From NCBI RefSeq assembly GCF_026262505.1, contig NC_067208.1:12657962-12721961 (forward strand): a stretch of DNA of 64,000 nt, read 5' to 3'. The notes below the pieces were generated by a model, which did not search any database, was not told where the DNA came from, and saw nothing but the letters and a program-made list of their open reading frames with translations. How positions within the stretch are numbered: position 1 is the stretch's first letter; each line of letters begins with the position of its first letter. Shown one piece after another: positions 13,419 to 23,950 of the stretch. Source of the stretch: Trichomonas vaginalis G3 (Eukaryota > Parabasalia > Trichomonadida > Trichomonadidae). A program made the position numbers and the translations under genes.

Positions 13419-13523
13419 CTATAAATGGAACTTCTTTTTTCCTCTTCCTACGGTTTTTATTCCATTCCATATACCTCTTCCAACATTTCGAAAGAAGTTT
13501 CCTATCTTACTGAAGAAACCCAT
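13419..13523 (-). CDS. 34-aa glycine-rich amphipathic peptide
   Basis: It begins MGFFSKIGNFFRNVGRG and ends in a basic tail (GRGKKKFHL). The alternating hydrophobic, glycine and basic residues would form an amphipathic helix. Small peptides of this kind occur in adenovirus-like and virophage-like capsids, where they bind DNA or disrupt membranes; that role here is inference. It lies 18 bases after the 120-aa gene on the same strand. Confidence 0.5.
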   Translation of the reverse strand: MGFFSKIGNFFRNVGRGIWNGIKTVGRGKKKFHL

Positions 13524-13541
13524 TTTACTATATGTAAAAAT

Positions 13542-13904
13542 CTAATGTCCGCCTAGTCTCTTACGTTTCCTGTTGAGTTCCATAGCATTCTTTAACTGGA
13601 GCTCATACATTCTGTTTCTCCTCTGGTAGAAAACATATTCTGGGTCAACTCCTGTGTTCGCGTCATCTGCATAAAGTTGTTTATATCCCACTTCAGGGTT
13701 TGTATAAAACTCTTTCCATCTCATATTTGCATACCATGGTGGCAAACCTAACGCAGCGTCATTTGACATGGCAGTTTGCATTTGTACATCTGTTGGCACT
13801 TGACCATAGTTTGCCATTGCAGTTTGTATTCTAACTTCATTTGGAATATTCTCTGGGTTTGGTTGTCCAGGTTGCTGTGCATTCGCTAAGTTCTGTGCGT
13901 CCAT
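13542..13904 (-). CDS. 120-aa Polinton protein of unknown function
   Basis: No family is recognised. The N-terminal half is rich in Asn, Gln and Pro. It contains a repeated unit of the form P-x2-V-x-[IM]-QTAM-x-N at about residues 26-50. The middle is aromatic (PPWYANMRWKEFY), and the end is basic (NRKRKRLGGH), suggesting a nuclear localisation signal or DNA contact. It lies between the small membrane protein and the 34-aa peptide, all on the minus strand, suggesting a set of virion or accessory proteins. The start follows an AT-rich leader. Confidence 0.65.
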   Translation of the reverse strand: MDAQNLANAQQPGQPNPENIPNEVRIQTAMANYGQVPTDVQMQTAMSNDAALGLPPWYANMRWKEFYTNPEVGYKQLYADDANTGVDPEYVFYQRRNRMYELQLKNAMELNRKRKRLGGH

Positions 13905-13927
13905 TTAATATTAGATAAAAATATCTC

Positions 13928-14059
13928 TTACGAGTACATATGCTGAACATTTGCAGGCATTGGTTCATCTTCATATTCTCTATATCTTTCTGCCACGTCA
14001 AATAAATAAATGACACAATGGAAAAAACCTAAAACAAGTAGTCCTATTTCAAACCACAT
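13928..14059 (-). CDS. 43-aa single-span membrane protein
   Basis: It starts MWFEIGLLVLGFFHCVIYLF, a single membrane segment of about 18 residues, followed by an acidic tail ending in QHMYS. Its start codon lies inside the 3' end of the methyltransferase gene in another frame, with a 16-base overlap. The compact overlap and clean hydrophobic profile support a real gene, although it is short. Confidence 0.5.
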   Translation of the reverse strand: MWFEIGLLVLGFFHCVIYLFDVAERYREYEDEPMPANVQHMYS

Positions 14060-14862
14060 TTACTTACTAATAAAATTTCTTTGTTATGACACTTTCTCCG
14101 GTTTATAGGACCTCTCTCATATTCTATCTTGTCATATCTAAACTCATAGTCATGTATGTCCTCTAACCATCTCATAACGGTTTCCAAACCACTTTTATCG
14201 GATGTAAAGTAAAAGCATGGATGGTTATGTATAACGTCTAAAGTTTCTAAAGAGTCTCTCAAAGTCCAGTCTACTTGGTATTGAAAATCCCATGTGTTAT
14301 AGAACGGCGGGTCCACTATAAAGAAAACATTTTCCTTGTCTTTATATTTTTCATACAACTCTGTCCAATGACATCTCACAAACTCTATACCCTCAATATA
14401 TTTTTCTATGTCCTCTTTGAAAACATTTGTATAGTTAAGATATAAAACTTTTGACATAAGTGTTTCAATGTCATGAACTCTTATAGAACCACTATATAAT
14501 AGTCTAGCAGATATACTATCCCAGTCTATATATTCTGCTTTTTTCAAAACCTCTCTCACAATATTTTTGTTATCTAATGGTATACGTTCCATCTTACCTA
14601 TAGGTATCTTTTCTTTTAACTCTTTCAATATATTGTTTGTGTCTGGTATATGTTTGAGACGGTCCATATAGTTGTCGAAGTCATTGCATATAATCTTTGA
14701 GTCTGGGAATATTGTATGACATAAATGGGATATATAGAAACTTCCACCGAACAAATCTACAAATGTTAGACCATTCGGTAGTTTCTTAAGTTCTCTCAAT
14801 ATAATATCTTTACATTTACTCTTATTTCCAAAGAACGGTAACGGTGGTTTTGTAAAATTCAT
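14044..14862 (-). CDS. D12-class N6-adenine DNA methyltransferase, Polinton-borne
   Basis: The 272-aa protein transfers a methyl group from S-adenosylmethionine to adenine N6 in DNA. The D12 (Dam-like) order is visible: PLPFFGNKSK near residues 8-17, the SAM-binding motif DLFGGSFYIS at 36-45, and the catalytic DPPF at 184-187, followed by HPCFYFTSDKSG. The length fits the family (about 250-280 aa). It is the gene nearest the terminal repeat at this end. N6-methyladenine is the main DNA methylation reported in T. vaginalis. Whether this enzyme marks element DNA, host DNA or both cannot be told from sequence. The reading frame looks whole. Confidence 0.85.
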   Translation of the reverse strand: MNFTKPPLPFFGNKSKCKDIILRELKKLPNGLTFVDLFGGSFYISHLCHTIFPDSKIICNDFDNYMDRLKHIPDTNNILKELKEKIPIGKMERIPLDNKNIVREVLKKAEYIDWDSISARLLYSGSIRVHDIETLMSKVLYLNYTNVFKEDIEKYIEGIEFVRCHWTELYEKYKDKENVFFIVDPPFYNTWDFQYQVDWTLRDSLETLDVIHNHPCFYFTSDKSGLETVMRWLEDIHDYEFRYDKIEYERGPINRRKCHNKEILLVSKCGLK

Positions 14863-14949
14863 TTATATATAATAATAAAAATGTTTTTTCCTGAAAAGTG
14901 ACAGAAAAGTGACAAAACATGAAAACATATATAATTTGTGAAAAGCGAC

Positions 14950-15058
14950 ACATTATATAATGTTTTCGACCCAGAAGACTAACAATTTCCGAATATAAAC
15001 TTCATTTATACTAAACATCTTCAGGGCTAGAGGGCGCAACGCGCCTGGAAGCCCCACT
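14950..15058. repeat. Polinton terminal repeat with hairpin
   Basis: The last about 110 bases match, in inverse, 30071-30170 plus a little of the terminal gene further in. The hairpin is at 15023-15055. The element stops at CCCCACT, followed by ACC and a run of T. Confidence 0.8.
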
Positions 15059-16244
15059 ACCTTTTTTTTTTTTTTTTTTAAATCAATTAAATACTTTTTG
15101 AAAACATTCAAAAAGTATTTAGTGATGCGAATAATTTCGGTCAGAGCCTTTTCCAAAAGCGCTAATGCAGTCAAATCAATAATGCAGGGATTTAGATACT
15201 GAAACATTATAAGTTTCATTCTAAATTTTAATAAATTTTGTAAAAAATTACAATGTTAAAAATATGAGTGAAAAATTAATTTCCAAGCATATCGTAATGA
15301 CATTAAAATCCATATATCATATTAAGAAAATGTTATTAACAAAATTGTATATAATTTGCAATCAAAGTTGAAATTAGAGACATAATCAGTTAAATGTTTA
15401 ATAGCATTATCATGTTTACTAATATTTGTCGAATTGAATTCCTCCCTTTTAATAAATTAAAGGAAATATCTTAAATTCAAAATTTAAAATCGTAAATTAA
15501 GATCGTTCTAATTTATTCATAATGAAATTAGCGATTTATAGATAATTACTATATATGTATCCCATATAGATCATTTAATTTGGCATTTTTTTTTAGATTT
15601 GTGAAAATTGTTTAATTTTATTTGCAAATCTGCTTTGATTATGCAACTGTCACCTGTAAAAGATATTTAACATGACAAAATTTAATTCTCACATACTCAT
15701 AAACTACAAATTAGAGAGCAATTTCCTACAAATATATTTATAAGAGGTATTTTAGGCTTATAAACATTTATTATCTGCGACTTGTTCTTAAGATATTTAG
15801 ATGATCATTTTATGCATTTCAATGTACTTGAAAAAGTAATTTATTACGCAAAATAAGAAAACAATTTCAACTCAACTCCGAATATTTTTTTACAATATTC
15901 TCATTTTTTTCTTTGAACGATCAACGCAAATTAACGACGAAAAAGTTTCTCTGCAACAGCTATAATCTATATATCATCAATGGGAGATAAGCACGTTATA
16001 AAATAATAACAAAATTCAGAAAATAATTCTCAATTTGGCATCATGTGAATTGAAAATTTTCAATGATAATTCAAATTCAGAAAAAGCACATCGGGAAAAA
16101 TGAAAAATATAAAAACGAATTCAAGAAACAATATGTTACTTTTTTTTATTTACCATAATTTTTGGATTAGAGTTCAAAAAATTTATATTAAACAGTATTT
16201 ATAATATACTGTAACAGCTTAAAATAGCAAAATAAGGTCAGGTA
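15059..16244. other. AT-rich host-like island between two element ends
   Basis: Two element termini face away from this stretch on both sides. It begins with a run of about 17 T and is very AT-rich. No open frame of note, RNA gene or repeat shared with the rest of the window was seen. Confidence 0.65.
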
Positions 16245-16310
16245 AGTGGGGCTTCCAGGGGCTGCGCCCCTTCTAGCTCCTAAAAAACCTAGAGGAGGAC
16301 TGACCCCAAG
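16245..16310. repeat. Terminal repeat of copy A, variant hairpin
   Basis: The hairpin at 16248-16280 has an outer stem GGGGCT/AGCTCC (one G-T pair), a 4/4 internal loop, an inner stem GGGGC/GCCCC and a 3-base loop. The layout is the same as copy B, but the inner stem differs by a paired change. It is preceded by AGGTCAGGTA, as in copy B, so the exact terminus is uncertain by about 10 bases. Confidence 0.8.
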
Positions 16311-16370
16311 ACTCCGATGAAAAAGAAAGATATTTAAATAAAATAAATTTTTTTAATCTTAAATAGTTTT

Positions 16371-17579
16371 TTACTCAGTATAATCTGAGTCTTTAACATC
16401 TTCAAATGTTTGTTCCTCTTCATTATCCGAAGATATAATTTCCTCGACTTCTTCTTCGTCATCTGGTGCTACGTGTCCAGCTATAAATACTTTGTAGAGT
16501 CCATCTGGAGGTGTCTGTATTATGAATGTGGTATCGTGTAAGAATACAAACTCAACATCCTGTTTGAATTGGCAATTTGAATGAGTGAATTCTGCCAATT
16601 TTATAGGATGTCCTTTGGTAGCTTTCGGGAAGCTTGAAATACTAACTTTGCTACCGTAGGGAACTCTTTCTGGTGTATCTAATGCTATAGTGGATATGAC
16701 ATGGAAATTGTCTTGAAATTCTGGTAAAGATTGTATACAATATAACCGTTTTGACTGTCCTGGATTGGTAAAAAAGTATACGTAAAAGGACCTTTGCCCA
16801 TACTCATCCAATTCTTCGAGATAGTTGTAGGTATTGGGATATATGCTGACATACTCAGCAATTTTCACATTTTGCAAATAAGTTTGCATATTTTTGGGGA
16901 AAAGTCTAATAAATTGGTCGATGGCTTGTAGTGCAATTAGGTTTGCTGTAACAGGCAAGTATTGAACAAACAAGTCCACGAGAACACCTGGGTCTTTAAC
17001 TTCATTTTCAACTGGTTGCAAACTATCCATAACAGACTGAAACACTTCCGAATAATCGGTGTCGTCTTGAATTCCCCATTGGTTTTTGAGTTTTTCAAGG
17101 AGTTGAAGTCTTTTTTTAGCATATTGCCTGCGAACACGTTCAGATATGGTAGTGTTTTCTTCTGTATTTTCTGTATCTCCTGATTGAAATTGCTTCGCGA
17201 ACGCGAGGTATCTCATCTGGGACCTTGTCGTCATCGATGACGCGCTTGGTTGTTCCTCTGTTGTTTCGTTTGTTTGTATGGTATTTTCTTGAGTAGATTG
17301 TCTTGAATTGTTGGACAATTGGTTTGCAATTGGAGAAGACTGTAAAACTTGTCCTGTTGTGTCTGGTACAACTGTATCTGTTGTTTCGTTTGTTTGTATG
17401 GTATTTTCTTGAGTAGATTGTCTTGAATTGTCCAACAATTTGTTTGCAATTGTATGAGGAAGTTGTTTTGGTATTATAGGAGGTCGTAAGGGTTTTGAGA
17501 ATGGTGAGACATAAGTTGTAGGAACTTTAACTGCAGAGGTAGTCGACGAATTGTTTGCGACACTTGTTCTTCCTTCCAT
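16371..17579 (-). CDS. 402-aa variable terminal protein
   Basis: No family is recognised. The start at MEGRTSV is chosen because TTCATTTTTC, an initiator-like motif, lies about 11 bases upstream, exactly as for the relative at 31047. Residues about 45-110 hold two copies of a Ser/Thr/Gln/Asn-rich unit (NNSRQSTQENTIQTNETT). The middle (DLFVQYLPVTANLIALQ) and the acidic C-terminus resemble the 299-aa protein of copy B only distantly. It is convergent with the terminal repeat and divergent from the large protein gene. In otherwise near-identical elements this gene is replaced, so it may decide specificity (host attachment, element exclusion or end recognition); that is inference. The frame looks whole. 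Confidence 0.7.
   Translation of the reverse strand: MEGRTSVANNSSTTSAVKVPTTYVSPFSKPLRPPIIPKQLPHTIANKLLDNSRQSTQENTIQTNETTDTVVPDTTGQVLQSSPIANQLSNNSRQSTQENTIQTNETTEEQPSASSMTTRSQMRYLAFAKQFQSGDTENTEENTTISERVRRQYAKKRLQLLEKLKNQWGIQDDTDYSEVFQSVMDSLQPVENEVKDPGVLVDLFVQYLPVTANLIALQAIDQFIRLFPKNMQTYLQNVKIAEYVSIYPNTYNYLEELDEYGQRSFYVYFFTNPGQSKRLYCIQSLPEFQDNFHVISTIALDTPERVPYGSKVSISSFPKATKGHPIKLAEFTHSNCQFKQDVEFVFLHDTTFIIQTPPDGLYKVFIAGHVAPDDEEEVEEIISSDNEEEQTFEDVKDSDYTE
17267..17436 (-). repeat. 120-bp spaced duplication inside the 402-aa gene
   Basis: About 50 bases (GTTTCGTTTGTTTGTATGG and onward) occur at 17267 and again at 17387 with almost no change, so the gene contains a recent in-frame tandem duplication of 120 bp. 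Confidence 0.8.
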
Positions 17580-18048
17580 TATGAAAAATGAACTGTTTTT
17601 TTCGGACCACTCATAGAAAAGTTTAAAATAAACCGTTTTCGTCAACGGAGACCCCTCTATTTTTTTATTTTATTTAATAGTTACCGTTGGAAAACCGTTC
17701 CATCTCAAATATTGAATGAACTATAAACGTTTTTTGTTTTCTATATATACTTTTTTGTCCAACGGTAAAACTTTTTGCACAACGGTTTTTGAGAGTCGTC
17801 GCTGTTGACTTTTTTGTAGAGCACTCAAAATAGTATAACTTTGTCCGGACAAATAAGGGTCTATCGTCGCTACAGGAAAAGTTACGGGCGTTCCAAGGAA
17901 GTATACTTTGAGAAGCCTTTTCTCCTTATAGAATGAGATAGGACGGTTATTTTACAAAACTGACAACACTTTGACCGAGTAGTTTTTTGTGCTAAACAAA
18001 AAGTGTCATATAAACATCTGTCAAAAACCGTTTTTTACTTCACTTAAA
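17580..18048. promoter_or_regulatory. Divergent control region of copy A
   Basis: This region separates the terminal gene from the large protein gene. From about 17629 on it is nearly identical to copy B. It has repeated CCGTT/AACGG boxes, a foldback with arms CGGTAAC-type and GTTACCG, and the 12-bp palindrome TTGTCCGGACAA at 17841-17852. CTTCACTTAAA sits directly before the large gene's start and fits a trichomonad initiator. Confidence 0.65.
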
Positions 18049-21000
18049 ATGCCACGTAAGCTACGTAAGCTACGTAAGAATATACGTAAGAGGAAGGGAG
18101 CATTGAAACATCCAATAGTAAAACTGACACCACAACAACAGTTGCAACAACAAATGATGAATGACCCCACTATGTTGCAACAAATGTCAAGCAACCCTAT
18201 GCTTTTAAACCGAGTTATTGGTGCACAGAGTGGAGGTTTAAGAGCGGCACTTTTAGCGAAAATGGCAGGCTATGGTGGAGCTGCAGACGGAACAGCTTAT
18301 AACCCTCAAAGTCAAATGAATTTGAGTTCACTCAAAAATCAAATAACAGATGTCAAAAAGTCAAACATAGACATACAGAAACAAATAAGTGAAAACGAAA
18401 AGAAACTAGAATATGACAGACACACAAAGAAACTCAATGAGTTAAACGTAGAGAAAAAGAAGAAAGAAGAACAACTGAAAGAACTAAGTACAGAGGAATA
18501 TGCGAAAAAAGTGTCAGAAAAAGCAGCAGAAGTAGCAAAAATGGAACAAGATGTTATAAATTTGAAAAACCATACTACTCAATATAAAGTACTGAAAGAT
18601 GAAGAGATAAAACAAAAAGCCCTGAAGACATATATGGATAGCGATGAGTATAAAAAAGAAGTTGAAGCAAATGTAAAGGCAGAAAAACTTTTACAGTTGC
18701 AAAACCAAACCGTACAGTATGAAAACTTAGCACAAGAAAGTAAAAATAACGACGCAGCCATGCAAAAGGCAATGAAAAGCGCAGAATATATAAAAGCTAA
18801 TAATGACTGGTTAGATGCCCAAGCCAACGCTAAAGCAGCCCAACTTATAGGGTCAATAAGGACAAAAATACAAGCGGATGAAGACAGTTCAAATGAAGCT
18901 TTAATGAATGCTGACTTTAAGAATGCCTTCGAAGCTCTTCATAGTAAGGTGAAACTAGTGAACGACTTCTCATCTGGAAAGAAACTGAAGTCTGAAGGTT
19001 TCGACAAAGAGTTAAGAGAAGTAGCACAAAATATGACGAAAATAACAGATGCAGCAACGAGACAGGCAGTTCAAAGTGCCTATGACGCCGTTAGAGCAAC
19101 TGTTGTGGAAAGTCAAGAAAAAGAGTTACAACAGACCAAAACAGACCTAGTAAATGCTTTCTTAAGAACGAAAAGTCAGGTAGGACATTATGCTGCAGAT
19201 GGAACATATGTGCCAGCTGGTGGAACTTATATACCACCAAACCCTCCAAGAGAAGCACCTGCACCAGGACTACCTAAAACATTTACATCGTCACATGGAC
19301 ACAGACACAGGCATGCACCAAAACCAACACAACAACCAACAGTTCAAAATCCAGCACCACAACAACAACCAAAACCAACAGTTCAAAATCCAGCACCACA
19401 ACCAAAACCAGCACAACAACCACCTCCACAACCAGCACAGCAACCAACAGTTCAAAACCCTGCACAACAACAACCACAAACAGAGCAAGGACATAAAAGA
19501 AGTAGAGAAAAAGGAAACCAAGAATTCTTAAAAATGCTTAAGGAAGATTATGGTTACCCAGATACTCTTGACTTTAGTGACAGATATAAAGAAGCTATTA
19601 GAAAGTTCAAGGATGGAAATACTGACCCGAACCTATTTAGCTTTATGGCTCAGCACCAAAACGGATATAATCTCAAACCTGGAAAATACAAGCTCGCTAA
19701 GGGATATGATTTAATAGCATATCATCCAAATGACATGAATGAATTTACTCCGAGATATTTGGTGTCAGAGCTAAATGATAATTCAACTCTCTTCATGAAA
19801 CGCGTAAAAAATAGAGACGGAACGAAAGAAGAAAGGTTTATGAGTCCGGATGACTTAGATAGGGAACTTGTTAAAAACGGTCTCGGAATATATGAAATGC
19901 CAGCAGATGAGGTACAAGAAACTCCACAGGAAGAAGTTCAGATACAACCAGACATGGAAGAAATAGTTCAGCAACAACAGCTAGAAGAGCCTGAAGGAAA
20001 CGAACAAGTCCCTCCTTTGGAAACTAACTTCACAGAACTAGATGAAGATTTGGAACAGCCGAAAAATCTTGACCCTCAACAAGTGTATGCGGAGAATATG
20101 GAATCTTTCCAAGAGTCTAAGAAAAATTCGGCTGACATAGTAGAAGAATATCGAAAAATGTTCGCCGACATACAAAAGACTCCAACATCAGATGAAAATA
20201 TTCAGCATAGAATGGAAGTACTGAAAGAAATGTACGCAAATACAATAATCCTTTTTACTTACGACCATATAACGTTCAATCTTTGGCTGAACTCGGTGAA
20301 AATAAAAGGTTAAATTTCAACAAAACATATAGAAATGAAACATTGTTTAAAGTTCATTCAGAACCTAACCAATATGGAAACAAACCTACTTTTGTTTCTG
20401 CAGACTATGGAACTACAATGAGATGGGGTCATAAAGCTAATCCGGATAGGTGGTTCATAAACTTACAACCTCAATTCCAAGAAGTTGTAGACGCAATGGA
20501 AGTGAATGGTGAACCAGATATAGCTGGTATTTTCAGCGCGGCTTTAATGCCATTGAAAGATATGAAAGATGCAGATATTTTGGACCAGTATGAAATGAAC
20601 ATGGCTGATGGAAATATAACACCTGACGTTCTAGAACATTTATCTCAAAGAACTACACAGAACCATAGAGATGGTATATTTGGTGAAGAGTTTAGAAAGA
20701 AAGTTAGGGAGAGAGAAGGAAGAGAACCTATTGTACATGACCTTGCAAACGAAAGTTTACAAAATGTCATAAAAACTTACTTTGCAGACAATGAACCGAG
20801 AAGGGATGAATATTTAAGAAAACTCAAATGGACAGTACCAAATGAAATGTTAGTATTGAAAAACATGTTCCTTGACAAAATAAAACCAACTACAGAAATA
20901 AATGACGCAAGACTGAAAGATTGGGTAAAAGCTTTCCCATTCACAAAAGATATTATTGGTAACATGGAAAGAAAACCAGAATGGCTACAAAAACATATAT

Positions 21001-21280
21001 TTGGAAACGAGCTTATTCCATATGGACAAGCTCTGTTTGAAGAGCTTGAACCGGAAACTCAGGAAAGAGTCATGCAAACAATAGCGAAGACTCAAATACA
21101 AACTATGACAAAATCTTTCTAGGATATAGGTTACCTGAGATGGGCGACCAGAGCCCAAAGGCAAAAAGGACATGGGAAATTTACAACATACTAGGTGAAC
21201 ATGAGGCAAAGATGCAACAACTTGAAGCAGAGGGCAAGTTACCAAAAGCGACACCAAAGAAGAAGAGTAGAACAAAGTGA
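18049..21280 (+). pseudogene. Large Polinton protein gene, copy A
   Basis: It is nearly identical to the gene at 31520-34780 and has the same start context. Its proline/glutamine-rich segment has fewer repeat units than copy B. It is broken, with about one or two breaks. Description of the product is given for copy B. Confidence 0.85.
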
Positions 21281-21433
21281 AAGTAGTGAAGAAGTAACTT
21301 CATCTAGTGAAAGTAGTGGCAATGAAGGAAAAAGAAGAGTTAAAAACTCAGTCAGGAAGAAAGTAAAGCTTGGTACGAGTGGGTTCTATTATGACATATA
21401 AATCCAACTATTCTATATTTTTACCCATATGAA

Positions 21434-23034
21434 ATGTACGCCGCTCAGAATATAACGCCAACAGTTTTGGATGCCATGAACGGAAATGTTTCCGAATGGT
21501 ATAACGAATGCGACAATGCCATTAGAAGGTCAGAAATAGTTCCTGGAACTTACGAATATACAACTGCTGTTTCTTATGGAAACGTAGGTGAGTTTGGAGA
21601 AGGTTCTTCAACAACAGTAGATATTGCTTGCGACAGGTTTCATATTATTTCTATTGACAACTCATTCTTATACGTGGAACAAGACATTGAAATAAAACCT
21701 TCTGCCAAGTTGTCTGACAAGAAAGGTTGCAATGGAATTTTCTATGTCGGATACCAATATGCTCCAGAAGTTTTCATGGGATATAAGATATATTCTAACT
21801 CTGACTTAGTTCAAACAGTAACATGGGCAAACTATGAATGGTTCGCTTTGAGAAACTCAGTACAACCACAAGCTAGAGAACAAACAGACCAGTATGCAAC
21901 TATTGAGAAAATAAGAAGACTTGACCCTAACGTTCCAGGAGTTTATGTTAACCTTTCTGGACAAACTGCAGCAGCAGTAACCAAAGTAAAACTGAAACTT
22001 AGAGTTCCTTTGTCATCTTTCCTCATCTTCAGGTTTTTAAGATACTTGCCAAACTGGGCAGGAAAAATTTCTATCGAACTTACTCCAAGCAAAAATAACT
22101 TAGTCATTGCACCAACACAAGACCCATTCACATTACTGTAGCTGGAACTGGTGGATCAAGTTCTGTGACTTTTGCAAAGACAAAGTTGACTTAGACTTTG
22201 GTTTCTCAAACCTCAACACTGAAGTAAACTATTATTTCAATGCTGCTGGAACTGCTTGGGACCCAGTTAAGTTCACATGCGAAAGTTTGAATGCAAGAGA
22301 ATAGAAAGCAGACTTGCAGTCTATATGTTGGACCCAGATATTTCAAATGCTTTAGCTGCCAAATATATTGCAGTTCCACTTATGTTCCCTATACACCAAA
22401 TATCTGTCAAAGACTTTGCAGGTGAAGTTGGAAACCAAAGTGCTGACCCAGGTGCAAGAACAGATATTGCTTTAACAACTGCAATGAAACATGCAGATAC
22501 TATGTTTGTACTGTTCAGACGAACTATAAATGACTATTCTTGTTTCTACAACCCTGGTATTAAATATCATATAAACATAGATGGCAAATATTATCCAAGA
22601 GAAGAATATTCTACAGTTGAGGATATGAGGTCATACAACTTGACATTAGATGCTATGAACTTTAACAACAACTTCACAACAACCATTAACCCTGAAATGC
22701 AAAGTTCTATTATGCCATATGTGAAAGTATGGACTCATACAGGAGGTCAAAAAACTCAATATACAAATGGAGACCGTTCAAACTTTTGGCTTGGCATTCC
22801 ATTTGCTGACTCAGAAGACTTTATGGGTGGTATTTCAACTGTTGGTACAGTTCAAATACAATATACTGGTGACAGAGACGGTCCAGATGAATTGAAGCAA
22901 AGAAGTTTACAAAACCAATAGCACTTTTCACGGAAGATGCTCTTTTGAAGATTCGTTCGATGAAACCTGCTGGGGCTCCTCAGATTGGCATAACGACAGC
23001 TTCCATCGAGCAGATTTTGGCAGCAGGTCAGTAA
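21434..23034 (+). pseudogene. Major capsid protein gene, copy A
   Basis: It aligns along the full length of the copy B capsid gene. Three short blocks differ from copy B and agree with copy C in part (see findings). It is broken, with a few breaks. Confidence 0.85.
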
Positions 23035-23347
23035 GTTGTTCTTGAACTGACTTCTCTCCGTCAAATATTGACAGTACGCCAGTTTTGACATAATATTGTA
23101 TTATAAACTTTCCTTTAGAAATATCGGTCAGTTTTGTTGTTATATTTTTGTCTGCTTCAAGAACTTTCACCATTTCAGTTATACCAACTTTCTTTGCTTT
23201 ATGAAAATATTTTGGTTCAGCAAAGACTGCTATTCTATAACATTTTCCATTGTTTGTGTAAAGAACTATTCTGTCAATGTATTTGTATTGTTTGTGTGTG
23301 TAAACTTTGTTCTGCTTCAATTCGAAGAGATACTCGAATACGTCCAT
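22928..23347 (-). CDS. 139-aa small protein antisense to the capsid gene end
   Basis: No family is recognised. The protein starts MDVFEYLFELKQNKVYTHK, has a mixed alpha/beta-like middle (RIVLYTNNGKCYRIAVFAEP) and a polar C-terminus. About 107 bases of its 3' end lie antisense to the last capsid codons, and its start is 18 bases from the oppositely directed 192-aa gene. The same layout occurs in every copy in the window, which argues for a real gene. The frame looks whole here. Confidence 0.65.
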   Translation of the reverse strand: MDVFEYLFELKQNKVYTHKQYKYIDRIVLYTNNGKCYRIAVFAEPKYFHKAKKVGITEMVKVLEADKNITTKLTDISKGKFIIQYYVKTGVLSIFDGEKSVQEQLTDLLPKSARWKLSLCQSEEPQQVSSNESSKEHLP

Positions 23348-23365
23348 CTTTTTATTCTAAGTAAA

Positions 23366-23942
23366 ATGTCATTTCCGAAAAATAGAAGCGTAAGTGTTTC
23401 AAAAGGTTTAATGGCGGTGGCAGATGTGAAGTTAAATTCACCAACTCAAACAAACAGTCAAAGTGTTGTTGTCAATGTCAAAGACAGAGATGTTGAAGTG
23501 GGGAAACCATACGAAGACGAAGATGGTATAACAATTGTTCCTGTAAAAGAACAACCAACATATCCTGAAGTTAGCAGAGACTTAAGTTCTGTTGCAGATA
23601 TTCGAAACGACTACCAACAACTGAAAGACAAACTTCAAACTCAGGAGAAGATTTGTCAAGCTTTAAGTATAATGTTAAACTTGGTCGAACACAACCCTGT
23701 AAAAGTGAACTCATATGTCATTGCACCTCATGAAGTTTTGAAAGAACTATTGAAACTTTTGACAGAGGCAGACGATATAAACATCAAAGAAATAGAACCC
23801 GACATTAGTTGCTGTGGTGTTTCATATAATGTCATTGACAAGATATACGTTATGAAAGGAGGTGAAACGTTGAACTTAAAATATAGTTTCCCAGACGTAT
23901 AAAAATATTTGACGACCACAACATTTCATTAAAATTTATTTG
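23366..23942 (+). pseudogene. 192-aa Polinton protein gene, copy A
   Basis: It is nearly identical to 36890-37468, with the start chosen at MSFPKN as in copy B. It is broken, with about one break. Confidence 0.8.
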
Positions 23943-23950
23943 CTAAGTAA

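Larger units (their letters stand above)
12649..15058 (-). mobile_element. Polinton end fragment carrying a DNA methyltransferase
   Basis: This element part starts at the gap and ends at a terminal repeat (hairpin at 15023-15055). That terminal repeat includes about 60 bases matching the 3' end of the 299-aa terminal gene, which shows it belongs to the same family as copy B. It carries the methyltransferase, a small membrane protein, a 120-aa protein and a 34-aa amphipathic peptide. The inner part, 12649-13400, is broken in several places. Confidence 0.75.

Noticed and set aside
15059-16244. A host gene in the AT-rich island
   Set aside because: No frame above background length or with protein-like composition was seen.
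19283-19531. Hydrophobic or His/Gln-rich frames opposite or alongside the Pro/Gln repeat
   Set aside because: These are shadows of the low-complexity CAA/CCA repeat of the large gene; the same happens at 32652-33026.
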